DNA of 64,000 nt, taken from the NCBI GenBank assembly GCA_935421135.1, contig OW285196.1:12149001-12213000 (forward strand). The letters run 5' to 3'. The notes beneath the pieces are model-generated. The model was given only the letters and a program-made list of their open reading frames with translations, had not been told where the DNA came from and ran no database searches. Source of the DNA: Bugulina stolonifera (taxonomy: Eukaryota; Bryozoa; Gymnolaemata; Cheilostomatida; Bugulidae). Each line of letters starts with the position of its first letter. The stretch's first letter is position 1. The translations under genes and the position numbers were made by a program. Below are positions 27,160 through 39,900 of the stretch, one piece after another.

Positions 27160-27431
27160 GCGGGCGGCGTAATATCTCTATAAAGCACAATCTGAAGTGA
27201 GCAGACAACTTCTTAAAATCGAATCCAAATCTTTCTTCATTCGCAGCCATGTCCTGTCGTGGGTGAATTGTCTGTTGCCACAAATAAGATAGCGTTTGCG
27301 ACTGCTTAGCCAACGTTCTACTTTTACACACAGTTTATATGCCATAGGGTGTACTGTCGGAGCACTTCGCATACGTCCGAGGGTAACGACTGATTGTTGC
27401 TGCTAAAAGACTGGGGCTAGCTTCTGCAGCA
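27160..27431 (+). promoter_or_regulatory. PCCA: CpG-rich probable promoter / 5' UTR of PCCA
   Basis: Just upstream of the PCCA ATG the sequence abruptly becomes richer in CpG, with CTGCGGGCGGCG, TAGCGTTTGCGAC and ACTTCGCATACGTCCGAGGG, against an AT-rich background on both sides. No TATA box is obvious. This is the usual signature of a housekeeping promoter. The transcription start cannot be placed from sequence alone. Confidence 0.5.
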
Positions 27432-28013
27432 ATGGCTGGGAAAATGTTGTCATTCAATTCCTGGAGATATAAATTACATCATTGCAGATTATGTGCAAAC
27501 CTAAGTTCTTCTTGTGTAAGTATCTCTTTGCTCAATGTGTAATTAAACTCTAAAACTGGGACAGTAGATCTATTTTATAATCAGTGTGGCAGAAAAGTGA
27601 ATTATTATTATTTATATTTAATTATTATTTTAATAATATAATCTAATGATTATGATAATCCATAATATTACATATAATTATAGTAAATCGATAATCATAA
27701 TATAAGGTATATATAATATAGGCCTACTTTACTATTACTATATTTATTAGGCCTATGTAGCTATGTATATAGTAATATACTTTATATGGCAAATACCTTC
27801 AAATATAATATAATAAAATTAATATAAAATATAGTAGCCTATAGCCCTAAGTATAGTTATAGTATAGTATAATAATAATATAAATATTTATTATAGTATA
27901 TATTTTTCCTGTTTCAGTTGCGTTCTCTCCACACCTCTCAAATATCTAGTTCTAAAACCAATGAATCAGTAGCTGCTCGATATTGGAATGACAAGTATGA
28001 TCCATCAGAATCG
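27432..28013 (+). other. PCCA: PCCA exons 1-2: mitochondrial targeting presequence
   Basis: The first 28 residues, starting [20 protein letters not shown], plus the start of exon 2 are rich in Arg, Lys, Ser and Leu and free of acidic residues until about residue 42. That is the composition of a matrix-targeting amphipathic helix. The stretch RSLHTSQ fits an R-x-Leu-x-x-Ser type processing site. The mature biotin carboxylase fold begins in exon 3 with [18 protein letters not shown]. Cleavage position is inferred, not shown. Confidence 0.75.
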
Positions 28014-31000
28014 GTAAGTCGAGCTCCGGAGGTTGCATGGATGGGGTTCAAACTCAGATCATGATTTGTTGCACTTATACACTATCCCTCTAGCATGTTT
28101 TTGCTCATTGATCTTTGGTTGATCCTTACCGCCTCTGGTTTAAACTATTCAGCTGTCTATTAGTTTGCAAAAACTCAATCAAATTTTTGCAATATTCTCA
28201 CGTAGATCTACTGATTTAATGTAGCATAGCGTTATTACGTCTATAAATGCTGAAGCATACCTTATGCAATATTGTTTTATTTGCCAGAAATTTAGCAAGG
28301 TTCTCATAGCTAACAGAGGAGAAATAGCATGTCGTGTAATAGACACTTGTAGACGTCTCGGCATCAAGTCTGTAGCTGTTCACAGTGAAGTTGACTCGTT
28401 CGCTGTAAGTAATTCCCATAACATATAATTAGTAAAGACACTTTGATCCATTTTTATTTTCCAATGCTTAACTTTAGATCAAACTATTTTGCAGACATTT
28501 TATGCAATTTGATTGGCGTCTCAATCGAAACAAGTAAAATTTATTGCTGCTGTTTAGTCAGCCATGTATATTATGTTTAGCCCCATGTCCGACTAGCAGA
28601 TGAGGCTGTGTGTATCGGACCCGCTCCTTCCAGTGAAAGTTACTTGGTTATGGAAAATATAGTTGAAGCTGCAAAGAAAACTGGAGCTGACGCTGTAAGT
28701 AACCCTGACTTTGATTGTTTCAAGTAGCCCTGTAATCAATTTATTATCGGGTATTAAAAGCGGTTCGTGAACAATGTGCTACCATAATGATTTATTCCTC
28801 TCGATCTTACTGTGCTGTGACCTCAATATTAACAGAATGGCAATTTATCCGTAAAACAATGGCATGACCCTTACTTAGTAGTAGTGCTCCTTATTGGATG
28901 TCTAGGACTGCCTTTAATATTAAAGTTTCTATATCGGTATTTACTATTTATAGGTACATCCTGGATATGGGTTCCTCTCGGAGAATATGGATTTCGCTGC
29001 TAAACTGGTAGGTGGTTCTGTGCATTCTACAGCTCATACTCTGCCCTCATCTCTTTACGTTATAGTCATGTCATTAGCGCATAATTTCTACCTAATATCG
29101 GGTTGTATAAGAAAATGTTATAATATTGTGACTGCAACTGTATCCTATATATAGTGGAATTATATATAATATTTAACCATTTTGTGCCAGTCTGCATGCT
29201 GGAAGAGGATTTGTTTTTGACGTATATAATTTTTATAGACTGAAAACAACATTGTGTTTGTGGGACCAAACAGTCAGGCTATCCACATGTTAGGAGACAA
29301 GATTGAGAGTAAGCGCATAGCTAGCAATGCCAAGGTCACCATCGTACCTGGATATGATGGTGAGGTACCCACCGATGATGATGCTGTGAGAATCGCCAAT
29401 GAAATCGGTAGGTTTACCTTATTTAGATATAATAGTGGGTTACAAGTCAGGTGTTATATCCTGCCAGGGTTGCTGATGGTGTTCTGAAGGACTGCCTCCA
29501 CGTTTCATGTTGTCACTCATAAGAATTGCCGTCTGACGTCAATATGGGGAGGAAGGTTTAGTTACAGATAGGCATGCATTGTGCGGTGTTCACTACTGAC
29601 TAGCATTGGCGTACATGTCTTCCTGATATAGCACACATGCACATACTCTTTTATTGATAACTCTACGAATTGGATTCCATTAGTTTAATTATTGCAAGTA
29701 GTTTTTCGATAAAGTGTCTCGGCACCCCATACCCGAACATATGAGCCCACTCCATGTCCATGCTGTCAATCTTGGTCCTGAAGCTTATGGTGCATTAGCT
29801 GTAGAATAGCTTGAGGTCAGATGTATGATCTCGGATTCCACCGAGTCTGGATTTCCACTCTCTTTCTATTCACTAGCTGCCATTGCTGTTGACATCTAAA
29901 ATCTTATGTTAGTATAAGTTCAGGCAGTATGATGTATGTATGTATGAATAGTTAGACCCATTCTCACAGTGGTGTTGGGCTTGTAGGTTACCCTGTGATG
30001 ATCAAAGCTTCTGCTGGAGGTGGTGGCAAGGGTATGAGGATAGCCTGGAATGACGCAGAAACTCGGCACGGTTTTAGACTCAGTAAAAATGAAGCCAAGT
30101 CCAGTTTTGGCGATGACAGAATGCTGATTGAGAAATACATTGATAACCCCAGACACATAGAATTCCAGGTAACATCATGTATAATAGATAACATTAAGTA
30201 ATAGCGTTATGCAGTGTGGTGTGGTGTCTGGAGAAGATGCCTGTGGAATCTAATAGCAGGGTCTGTTTTAGGTCATGTGTGACAAGCATGGTAATGCTAT
30301 ATATCTCAACGAGAGGGAATGTTCTATACAGAGACGTAATCAAAAGGTGATTGAGGAAGCCCCTAGTGTCTACCTCAACCCGGAGACTAGACAAGCTATG
30401 GGAACACAGGCTACACAGCTGGCTAAGGCTGTGGGATACGATTCCGCAGGTAATGCATACGCGTTCCCAATTATTTGCATTCCGAAAGCAATGTAACACA
30501 TTGAGTTTTAATACCAATGTATACTCCAATGATAGGTAATTGTAATCATGCCTGCAAATAGACATAAAACATCTGGAGATGAGACTAGTTTTTGCGAATC
30601 GTCAATCCCATAAGTAACAAGAGTGCAGAGGGAAGCCATTTTGCTGCATGCCTGTGTTGGCCGTGTCGAGTAATAGACGGCTACTCTTTCAAAAGAGATC
30701 ATTTCTGTGTTTTGCATGGAATTTACTTCCTATCACAGGTACTGTGGAGTTTCTGATAGATTCACAAAAGAATTTCTATTTCCTTGAAATGAACACGAGA
30801 CTGCAGGTAGAGCACCCGATCACAGAGATGATAACAGGAGTGGACCTCGTCCATCAGATGTTGCGTGTTGCTCAAGGGCACCCACTTCAGCTTACGCAAC
30901 AGGATATAGGTGAGTGAACACTCCCATTTGATTTTAGACTCGTATTGCTTATATGCGTTTAAATCAGAAGAGTTGAATTCAAAAATGAGACATAGACCAT

Positions 31001-34000
31001 TTTAAAAAAAAAATGAGGTTGACATCCCACGGTGTTCTTCACAGTACAAAGTTTCATATGGACCAAAATATTTTTTTCAAAATGCTGCATATCCACAGTA
31101 ATAACATTGGAAATACCAGTATACCGTTCCAAAATGAGATATATCCATGATTGTTGAATTCCAAAATGAGACAAATCCTTTTGTCCAATGACAATGTGTG
31201 CTCTTCAGCTAATCAGCCAATCAGCATCAACCTAGTATTTCATGCAGAACTCAATAATGGCTTCAATGTACAACCCTGCTGGTTTTGATTCCTTGGATGA
31301 AAATGTTCAACAAACCTCTCCTAATAGTAGCAGCAAAAAAAGACCAAACAAATAGGCTCACCAACAAACTATTAGAAAAAAGCTCTTCATATTGGAGAAG
31401 TGACAATGTCAGAATAACATAATATAGCCAATTTGATTCATTTCTTAATATTTGGGGAGACATGCATGCACATAATAATGTTTAGATTGCTGTCAGAGAT
31501 TGTGATAAGGGCTTCATTGTTTACTTTGAATTATTGACTAATTTAGTACAAGCTGTTATATGACAATAATAACATTCAACTATTTGATTCAGTTGTATTT
31601 ATGAATCAGTGTCAAAGTGAGGCATATCCGAGGATATGTCTCACTTTGGAACGGGATGTGAAATTCAAAGGACTGTGGCGTGGCCACATTGCTCACATGA
31701 TTTTCATAAAACATCCCAATGATTGGGCCTAAGTCTAACATGTTGAAATGCGAAAAGTTTTGTGGTCTGTTGCACAAAGCTTTGCTGCAAAAATTCTTTC
31801 TCAAATATCTGAAATTGGAAAAAATGGACATGTCTCATTTTGGAATGCAGCTCTTCTTATTATTATTCAATTGTAAACAAATATGGATGCTGGGACTGGC
31901 CGAGAATGGATGAACTTATGCAAAATATGAATATACTACTCGGTATCGTGGTATCTTATCGTGTACGTGAAACGCTGTTGTAGGAATCAAGGGCTGGTCT
32001 GTAGAGTGTAGAGTTTATGCAGAGAATCCATTCAAAGGTTTCGGATTACCAAGTGTTGGCAGGTTGAACAGATACCGGGAGCCTACACACATTCCTAATG
32101 TAAGACTTATCTACTCTCGAAACTATATTAGCCATGCATGACCTAATGCTAGTATGTAGCGTGGGAATGGGCCACCTCTTAGTAGCTTGATCATTACTTG
32201 GCTTCAATAAAATCACAATGTATTGATAGTATTTATAGATGACGCTGCTATGTGATGTGCATGTATTTACTGAAGATACTATAATATATGACAGCACATT
32301 GAGGGTGCAGTAATATTCCATCATTAGTCCATTCTATTGATATACATAATAGTTAAGGATGTTACATACTTGTGTTTTAGATTCGCTGTGACAGTGGCGT
32401 TGAGGAAGGAAGTGAAATCAGTGTATACTACGACTCGATGATCTGCAAGGTATAAAAATGTCTACAACTATACATAGCGTAGCACCTTGTGTTAATTACA
32501 CACAGTGAATATGGAGACGGATGTAGGATAGCCTGAGTCTCTAACTAACCATCGGCACTCTTACAAAGAGGGTGGTGTTAGCTGTCGCCCTGTATGACTA
32601 TTATATGAACCAACAGAATTTTGTTGCTTGTGTCATACATTATCTTCAAATGGTCTGGGATACAGCGGAATTCAATGGTAGAGATTATACAGTAGCACAT
32701 GCTACAATATATTATGCAATAGTATATATTTTTATATGTATAGTGTAGTATAGTAGTATAGTGATAAAATATATTTGATGTTTTATTCCAAGATATTAAA
32801 ATATGCTGTAGCTCATATCATATGGCGATGACAGGACTCAAGCCTTAGATACCATGTCCAAAGCCTTAGATCAGTATGAAATTAGGGGGGTCACGCATAA
32901 CATCCCCTTGTTGCGAGATATAGTAGAGGAGAAGAAATTCAGAGCAGGCGAGACAACTACTAACTACCTACAAGAAGTATACCCTGAAGGGTTTCAAGGT
33001 ACAAATACTATAATTATCTTCATCTTACTGTAATAATGATAGAGGTGTATGCTGATAATTATACAATGAAATACCAGATTATTTACATATTATATCAATG
33101 ATGATCAACTTAATATGAGGCACAAGTCATCACTACAGCTTACTTAGAGTTGTCATCTCACCTCACTCCCCACAATCCCCACAGTGTATATAAACTGCTC
33201 ATTCTCACATAATGTATTAGTTGTAGCCCTCACTCTTGTAGTTTGCCATGTTTATTGTTGCCTGTTTCACTTTATTACAGGCAAACAGCTCAACTTATCG
33301 GAGTCCAAGAGGCTCGCTGCCATTGCCTGCTGCGTCAGGTGTAAACAGGATGTAAGGGCCGCCTCATTCCTCAACCAAAACAGGTGCGTTCCTTGACCTA
33401 TATTATTGACCTACTTGTACTGGTTATTGGAACTCACTGGTATCCAGTTCATTATGTGTGCCATAAGACCCTGGTTATATTATTTGTAACCTATCACATA
33501 CAAACTGTAGATGTACTAGCTATTCATCTTTTAGAATCAAGACCTCTGCCACTCTACCATCTAAGCAAACATTTAAAGTTGGTATTGTGGATCATGACAG
33601 CTTTGAAGTCACAGTCACCACCAAAGATGGCCACTATGAGGTTACCTTATCAATATCATTCATTGAGTTATATTATCGTACAACGTATATATTTATGAGA
33701 GTTTTATAAATAATTTTTTATAGGTTCCCTGGCTTACCTCTAAAATATTCTAATTAAGGGAGGGTCACTCGTACATTAATCTTCATAGCAAGAATTTGTC
33801 TCCTCTATGGAAAAGGGGGACAACTTCTTGTTATGACTTAAGCAGATGAGAGCCCATGATCTAATGTTGTGTTGTATTGATTACGCCGGCCCACAAACCG
33901 ATTATAGTCAACAATAAGTGTTCCATTTACCATATAGGTGGACATTGGAGGGGAGACACTCAGTCTCTCTGATAACTTCACACTCTCTCAGTCTGTTCTG

Positions 34001-36111
34001 TCTCCAGAAATTAATGGCACCACCACTTACTTCCAGGTAGGTATACTTACATGTAGGTAGGTATACTTACATGTAGGTATGTATACTTACATGTAGGTAA
34101 GTACACTTACTTCCAGGTAGGTATACTTACATGTAGGTAGGTATACTTGCATGTAGGTAAGTACACTTACATGTAGGTAGGTAAGTACACGTACATGCAG
34201 GTAGGTATACTTACATGTAGGTATACTTAAATGTAGGTATACTTACATGTAGGTAGGTATACTTACATGTAGGTAGGTATACTTACATGTAGGTGAGTAC
34301 ACTTACATGTAGGTAGGTACACTTACTTTTGGTATTTTTTGTCTATTGTTTGGAACAAGTATATTAGTATATACATATTGTGTATCTATCATAACAGTTG
34401 ACTAGTGACTGTAGTCAACTGTATCTAAACTAACCTGTCCCAGATGGTAGGTTAATAGTTAGCCCTTACCAGTAGAAAGATCTTACTTTTGCTCACACAG
34501 ATTCAGTGAAATCAGCTACCTACATGTAAAATATTTTGCATAATATTTTTTACTGAAAGTTTGTAGTTTTTGTATACTAGTGTCATTGTAATAGCTGTTA
34601 TTGCCTGCCTCTTGCAAAGCACCTACAGTCTTGTATTTATCAGCAGATGTTACTATCATAGCTTTCTACATTGTAGCTATCAGATCTCAAGTTTTAATAA
34701 CTTGTAACAGATTTTTTGATTTTATTTCAGCTGCTGGACAAGTTGCCAGCCGGGAACATTAAGTTTAGATACTTTGGTACAGTGGTGAGTATAATACTAC
34801 TAGCCTTGATATCTCTTCCTAGGACTTCAAACTTTATCCAATGGTAGATGTGGCTCACTTTATTTCAAACACAAGCTAGAAGCTGATTGGCCACTTGAGT
34901 GTCAGTCTGGCAAACAATAATATAAGATGATGGTATCAATAGCTTACTGAATATACATGTATACAGTCATGTATGTGTATCAATAGTCTAGCACATTTTG
35001 GTTTTCTAGGCACGTTAGTTTTACCATCATGTTCTACCAATTGGCATACAGTATTTTTTTCTGTTGCCTAAGTAATACCAGTGGCTACATTGGCTCTACT
35101 ATTCTTCATACAGAGTATACTACATAACTATGTTATACTACAATGTGTATACTTTATTTAGTTTGAGGTGTCAGTGCTTACCACAGAGTTTGCTAACATG
35201 AGTCAATACATGAAGGAGAAGGTAGAGCCTGACTTTAGTGGAGTTGTCATTGCCCCCATGCCTGGTATAGTCAAATCTGTAGCTGTCGGTGTAGGAGATA
35301 TGGTAAGTAATGTACAGTAGCATACTAGTAGGCTATTACCTTGTAGTCTCTGTTGTTATCATCTGCAAGGAGATAATCGCTGTTTGGATAACTTGCAACT
35401 TTCACCGGAGTATTTCAAGAGTGTACAAGAACAGGAACTAATGGAGTTGTTGCTACAATTATTTGTCTTTATTGCATTCATTAAAAAAGCAATAGTGATT
35501 CTGATTTCATTGCAAATAGTATTGTTCATGTTACACTGATGGGCTTTCAACTACAATGAAAGACTATACCATTATGGCATGTGGTTGCAGGTGTCTGAAG
35601 GAACAGAGGTGTGTGTATTGGAGGCCATGAAGATGCAGAATAGTCTGGTAACCGCAAAGACAGCCAAGGTGAGTTAGACCACCATATCACCCTTGATTTG
35701 GTTAAAAAAACCTAAAGTGGAAGTAGCAAATAGTAATAAACTTCAATGACTAACTAATAGAATTTATCTGTTTCAACACAATATCTTGTGTAGATTGTTT
35801 ACTTTGTCATTAGCATAATATTTGTAAGTATTGGTACCAAGTTTTTGTATGGATTATTATTTCACTTTATTGGGATCATGGATTTCCATGTCACATCTTT
35901 CAAGGCAAGTCAATATCAATGTTATTCTGTTATGCCATACATGATGTGCAATGTGATTGTGATTTCAGTCTATACCCAAAACCCTTATCAGTTATCATAT
36001 GTTATTATGGAATTTACTTATCCCATTGATGTCTAGGTCAAAGCTGTACACTTCAAAGCTGGAGACACTGTTGGTGAGAGTGATGTTATTGTAGAGCTCG
36101 AGGATATCTAA
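27432..36111 (+). CDS. PCCA: Propionyl-CoA carboxylase alpha chain, mitochondrial, 19 exons
   Basis: ATP-dependent biotin carboxylase plus biotin carrier subunit that, with PCCB, converts propionyl-CoA to methylmalonyl-CoA in the mitochondrial matrix. Nineteen exons join in phase to 730 residues (human 728). Exons: 27432-27515, 27918-28013, 28288-28404, 28581-28694, 28954-29007, 29239-29407, 29987-30168, 30272-30449, 30739-30909, 31984-32099, 32381-32449, 32812-32998, 33281-33383, 33535-33640, 33938-34036, 34731-34784, 35162-35302, 35591-35668, 36037-36111. [13 protein letters not shown] and IRGVTHNI blocks, absent from methylcrotonyl- and pyruvate carboxylase, point to PCCA among the biotin carboxylases. 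The biotin site EAMKM is intact (Lys694). The start ATG has a purine at -3 and G at +4. Introns 9 and 15 carry a transposon and a splice-site-copying repeat array. Confidence 0.97.
28288..33383 (+). other. PCCA: PCCA exons 3-13: biotin carboxylase / ATP-grasp domain
   Basis: Residues about 61 to 510. Exon 3 opens the fold with [11 protein letters not shown]; exon 5 has [10 protein letters not shown]; exon 6 has GDKIESK; exon 7 has the nucleotide-binding loop [17 protein letters not shown] (Lys218, Gly222-Gly225). Exon 8 carries [20 protein letters not shown]. Exon 9 has the metal and catalytic block [14 protein letters not shown] (Glu348, Asn350, Arg352). Exon 12 has [14 protein letters not shown]. 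The invariant residues of the biotin carboxylase active site that I can place are all present, so the enzyme should be functional. Confidence 0.93.
30966..31857. mobile_element. Terminal-inverted-repeat element (MITE-like) in PCCA intron 9
   Basis: The left end AGAAGAGTTGAATTC matches the reverse complement of the right end (AGAAGAGCTGCATTC), and the match continues through AAAATGAGACAT and CCATTTTT, giving about 38-bp imperfect terminal inverted repeats around an 892-bp body. Inside lie further diverged copies of the terminus (near 31130-31170) and a central palindrome (31614-31645). No transposase-like reading frame is visible. Flanking bases do not show an unambiguous target-site duplication. 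Best reading is an old non-autonomous DNA transposon, perhaps with nested copies. Confidence 0.75.
34024..34327. repeat. PCCA: GTAGGTATACTTACAT array at the PCCA exon 15 donor
   Basis: Some fifteen imperfect copies of a 16-20-bp unit start inside the last bases of exon 15 and fill the first 290 bases of intron 15. The exon-end sequence CACTTACTTCCAG with its GTAGGT donor recurs 80 bp downstream (34104-34116). Several units read AGGTAAGT. Confidence 0.92.
35162..36111 (+). other. PCCA: PCCA exons 17-19: biotinyl (BCCP) domain
   Basis: Exon 17 gives the lead strand [19 protein letters not shown]. Exon 18 (35591-35668) gives [10 protein letters not shown] with the biotinylated lysine at residue 694, the same number as in the human protein. 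Exon 19 closes the domain with [20 protein letters not shown] and the TAA at 36109-36111. Holocarboxylase synthetase is the expected modifying enzyme. Confidence 0.95.
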
Positions 36112-36230
36112 TTTTCTCTGTGGTAACCACACTATCTTATTTCTATAAACTATATTTATTGTTATTCTACCTACTTTGTGATTTTATCAGAAACTGAAAA
36201 TTATACTGTTTGCGAGCTATTGAGATGATT

Positions 36231-36269
36231 CGAAGTTGTCCTCTCCAAACTTTGGAGAAGACAACTTCG
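36231..36269. repeat. Near-perfect hairpin in the PCCA 3' UTR
   Basis: Nineteen-base arms (36231-36249 and 36251-36269, starting CGAAGTTGTC and ending GACAACTTCG) separated by one base, with one G-T-type mismatch. It lies 120 bases after the PCCA stop and before the probable polyadenylation signal, so it would be in the mRNA. Confidence 0.85.
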
Positions 36270-36525
36270 ATTCATAATTAATCGCTGCCAATTATATTTC
36301 TACCTTTATTGCTGGAATGTTAGCATTTAACCTCCTGGCTCCACCACTAGAATATATTGTACCTGTGTTGATAATGATCATGTTAATGTATTTTATCTTT
36401 TGTATGGGAGTATAGACTTGGTAGGATGCCGTTCTCTGCTGGTTTGCTGTTGTAGCATGTGCAGTAAATTGCGAATATCATATTATAATATTAAATGAAT
36501 TAACTGTTTACTTCTTTATAGAACT

Positions 36526-36531
36526 AATAAA
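36526..36531 (+). terminator. PCCA: Probable PCCA polyadenylation signal AATAAA
   Basis: AATAAA about 415 bases after the stop, followed by a GT-rich tract (TTTGTGATGG). It is the first canonical hexamer after the stop codon on this strand. Confidence 0.6.
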
Positions 36532-36662
36532 TACATTTGTGATGGTTAATGAGATCATGTGGTATTTCTGGACCTGGCCAGTCTCTTCTACAGGTTGGGT
36601 CTGTATTTAAACATAAAAATATTTATTATGAATAGTAGTACAAGACGCATTTTTTACATAGA

Positions 36663-36668
36663 TTTATT
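36663..36668 (-). terminator. CNDP2: Possible CNDP2 polyadenylation signal AATAAA
   Basis: AATAAA on the minus strand, about 330 bases after the CNDP2 stop. A second copy lies at about 36620. PCCA and CNDP2 are convergent, and these signals would keep the two 3' ends about 100-150 bases apart without overlap. Confidence 0.45.
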
Positions 36669-36997
36669 TCCTAATATTCTTGCACTACTATTCATAATTA
36701 AAATATTATCCCACACCAACATTTTTCAAAAATATTTATGGCATAATAATATATTGGGTAAGTAAAACTATTGTTTGACCACCAATAAATAAATCAGGGT
36801 TACTTTAACAAACATACAGACATACTTGGATTCCATTATTAGAAAAGCAGTCAAAAAATGTAAAAACAAAAGGAAAATTTTGTTCCAACCTTTAAAATTG
36901 CTCATAGCTGAAAAATCTACCATAAATAAAATCATGGTGTAGTCAGTTGGCAATAGTAAGTACATTATGTTGAATTTCCTGGAGAACCCTTGAACAC

Positions 36998-39900
36998 CTA
37001 TGAGAGCTTACTGACTTCCTGAAAGTATGCTGCTGCCATTTTCATCTGTAACATAGATTCAGATTCATTCATGGGACATTCATTTCAAACTAATCTGCAG
37101 GCAGACATGGGGGAGGAGCAACATTGGGTTTGTATCAAAACAAACCACTCCCCCACCTATATTAGTAGCTGGCATGGCTGGTAAACTGTCACCAACAGAT
37201 CATAGAAACTCTGCAAATTTAATAACATAAAAAACATTTTGCATACTGCATAACACTTTGTCAACAAGCCTCCTTCTGCAGAAATACAATATAGAGCAGA
37301 TAGCTCCTGACAGTATAGTCATAAATAATCCATACTACTCACCCCATTCATGTAGTTCTCAATGTGAAACTTCTCATTCTGTGAGTGTGCTCCATCATCA
37401 GACAAGCCAAAGGGCAGCAATAACGTGTTCTTACCCGTAGCTTCCTGTAGAGTTAGGGTGACGGGGATAGAGCACCCTTCCCGTGTCATATCTGGTTCCA
37501 CCCCATGCACTACAGTTTCAAATGAAAATACTAAATATTTTTTGACAGAATTCTAATGCACAATAAGATAATTACCGAACACCTCCCCTCGTGTGTTACG
37601 GTGATATTAAAAAGTGACATAGAGTTATGAAATTGTAAACCACAACTTATTGTATTATTAAATACTAGACGTGACATTTATTAATTTTATTTCAGTAACT
37701 TTGGATGCTGGCAGCTTACTCACCAGTAAATGTGGCTCTTTTGGCAGCCTCATAGTGAGGAGAGTCGAATGGACTAATCCAGTGCCTTCCACCATGGAAT
37801 AGCGTACACCTATCAATTGCGTGCGGAACATAATACAATATGGAGACCACTAGTATGCCAAATCCATTACGGTTTATGTAGTTGATATAACCTAATAGTT
37901 CCTGTTTTAATGCATCCAAATGAAGTAATTGATAGAGAAACAGACAGTGTATCTCGGTTTCTGATTAGATAAAGCAACTTCGAGTATTATATAAGTGTTG
38001 GTGGAAGGTTAAATAATCTGTTTGATTAGAATTATCGTAAGCCAAAACGAGTGAAATGTTCAAGTTTTAATATTCATCAAAGTAAAATTGGTAAATCATC
38101 TAAAATATTAATAACTTACTTCATATGGTTTGGGGATCCACGGACAGCCCACAGGTTATTTACATGTTTAACTACAAGCTCTGTTACTTTATCCTCAGTC
38201 ATATCAGGTACAATCCTGATAGAAAATTTACCAGTAACTTTAGCAGGTATAACAGTCTTAGCTCCAGGCTCATAGAATGCCCCTTCAATACCTGCAACAC
38301 ACATTAATATATTCTGAGTGTACAGTTGTGAGTTCATAGACCGAGTTTTAAGGTTTATGAGATATTTTGGGCAAGATTTGATCCAATCAACACAGTTTCT
38401 GTCTTCCTCTTGAATCTACCCTGTGTTAAAACCTACTGATGTACCTACATTGTACATTTAGTTACCATTTTGTACCTTGTGGTTAACAAGGTTTGAATTG
38501 GCACTCATCTGTAGAACATAAACTAAGTACTTCTAATAGAGACCAATGATAACATATCATCATTGTAGAGACTGTAAATTTACAATCTAGGACAAAGTTC
38601 ATGGGAGACATATTTGTACTTAATGTAATATGCAAAAAGAGTGACTACCATGTAGAGAATCACTAGTTAGAACATTACATAGATAGGAATTGTCTTACCA
38701 TGAATGGATAAGCTGGGAAATCTCCATCTATGTTGCAATATTTTTTCTTTAGTGTCATGCATCAGTTTGTTAGTACCTATGTCGTCTTTAAACTCCTCCG
38801 TGTCAAAGTCTATAGACACATGGCGAGTCAAGTTAGTCGATGAACTCAATAAGTCATAGCAATGGTTAAAAATTCAAAAGTAACAGTTTTACAAAATTAT
38901 ATACATTATTGTAGTGGTTCAGGACATTTGTATACGACTTCAGTCACCATGATGGACCTTATAGCACCTTAAGTGCCTAGTAGTTGCCACAGCACTACTC
39001 ATCTAACACTTGTTCTCTTGCACTTAGCTGTTTTGATACTCATACCTACATTGTTATGCATGTCTAACCATACACTGATAATTACATATCAATTACATAC
39101 CTGTAATAAGCCTTACTGGGTCATTATACTCTTTTTATACCCATGTAAAGAGGCCCGACCTCTCAGAAATACTTGATATTGATTTTGCATATGATCTAGA
39201 TGATTTTAAGCATCTTTTGTCAAACTCAACCTATTTTGGGTCGGTCATCGGGCTTCCGGCCGTCATATTGTTGCGCAATTTCTGGACGACCCTACGTCGT
39301 CTTTTTACGACACTACGTCGGCCTTTTTACCGGAACTTCCTCCGAAAGTTCTATTACTATATAAAGGGCGTTGTTTTACCAATTGTTGTCTCAGTTTATG
39401 TTTGGATCTCAATAAAGACACATCTATACTTATATACAGAGACTTTCACTTCATAGATAGGTCATTCTAGTTGTTAAGGTCTTCGACCTTGCAACCCGAA
39501 CTTCCTACTAGGTCGGATCACTCTCTTTCTCAGTATAGCACACAAGCATTGACTCGGGATCATATGGGTCGTTTTTGGTAGTTATTTGACTACTAGTACC
39601 TGTTAATCTTTCATGTAATGAGAAGGCCTAGCACCACTCATAGGCACTTCATTTTGGACTCGGGAGTCGTCTCAGGACGACAGTACCAAAACCCAAAAAC
39701 TATTACAATATATGTTTAATAGATATATTTATACAAAGGTTGTTTTTGCAAAGAATGAATTTGTGTCTTCACTACTGTGGGCCAATCTATCTATTCTACA
39801 ACAGAATTTTGGCCCACAGGCCTACGGCACGTAATAACGTAGCACAATTACCATACTTCATCCCAGCTTCGCTTATGAGTGTCTGAACCAATAGAACACA

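Noticed and set aside
27065..27372. Overlapping minus-strand open frames upstream of PCCA
   Set aside because: They lie in the CpG-rich promoter patch in two competing frames; neither has family resemblance.
28040..28065. B-box-like GGTTCAAAC near PCCA exon 2, possible tRNA
   Set aside because: No A box at the right distance and no cloverleaf could be drawn.
34024..34327. CRISPR-like regular repeats
   Set aside because: No distinct spacers, contiguous short units, and it sits in an intron of a nuclear mitochondrial-protein gene.
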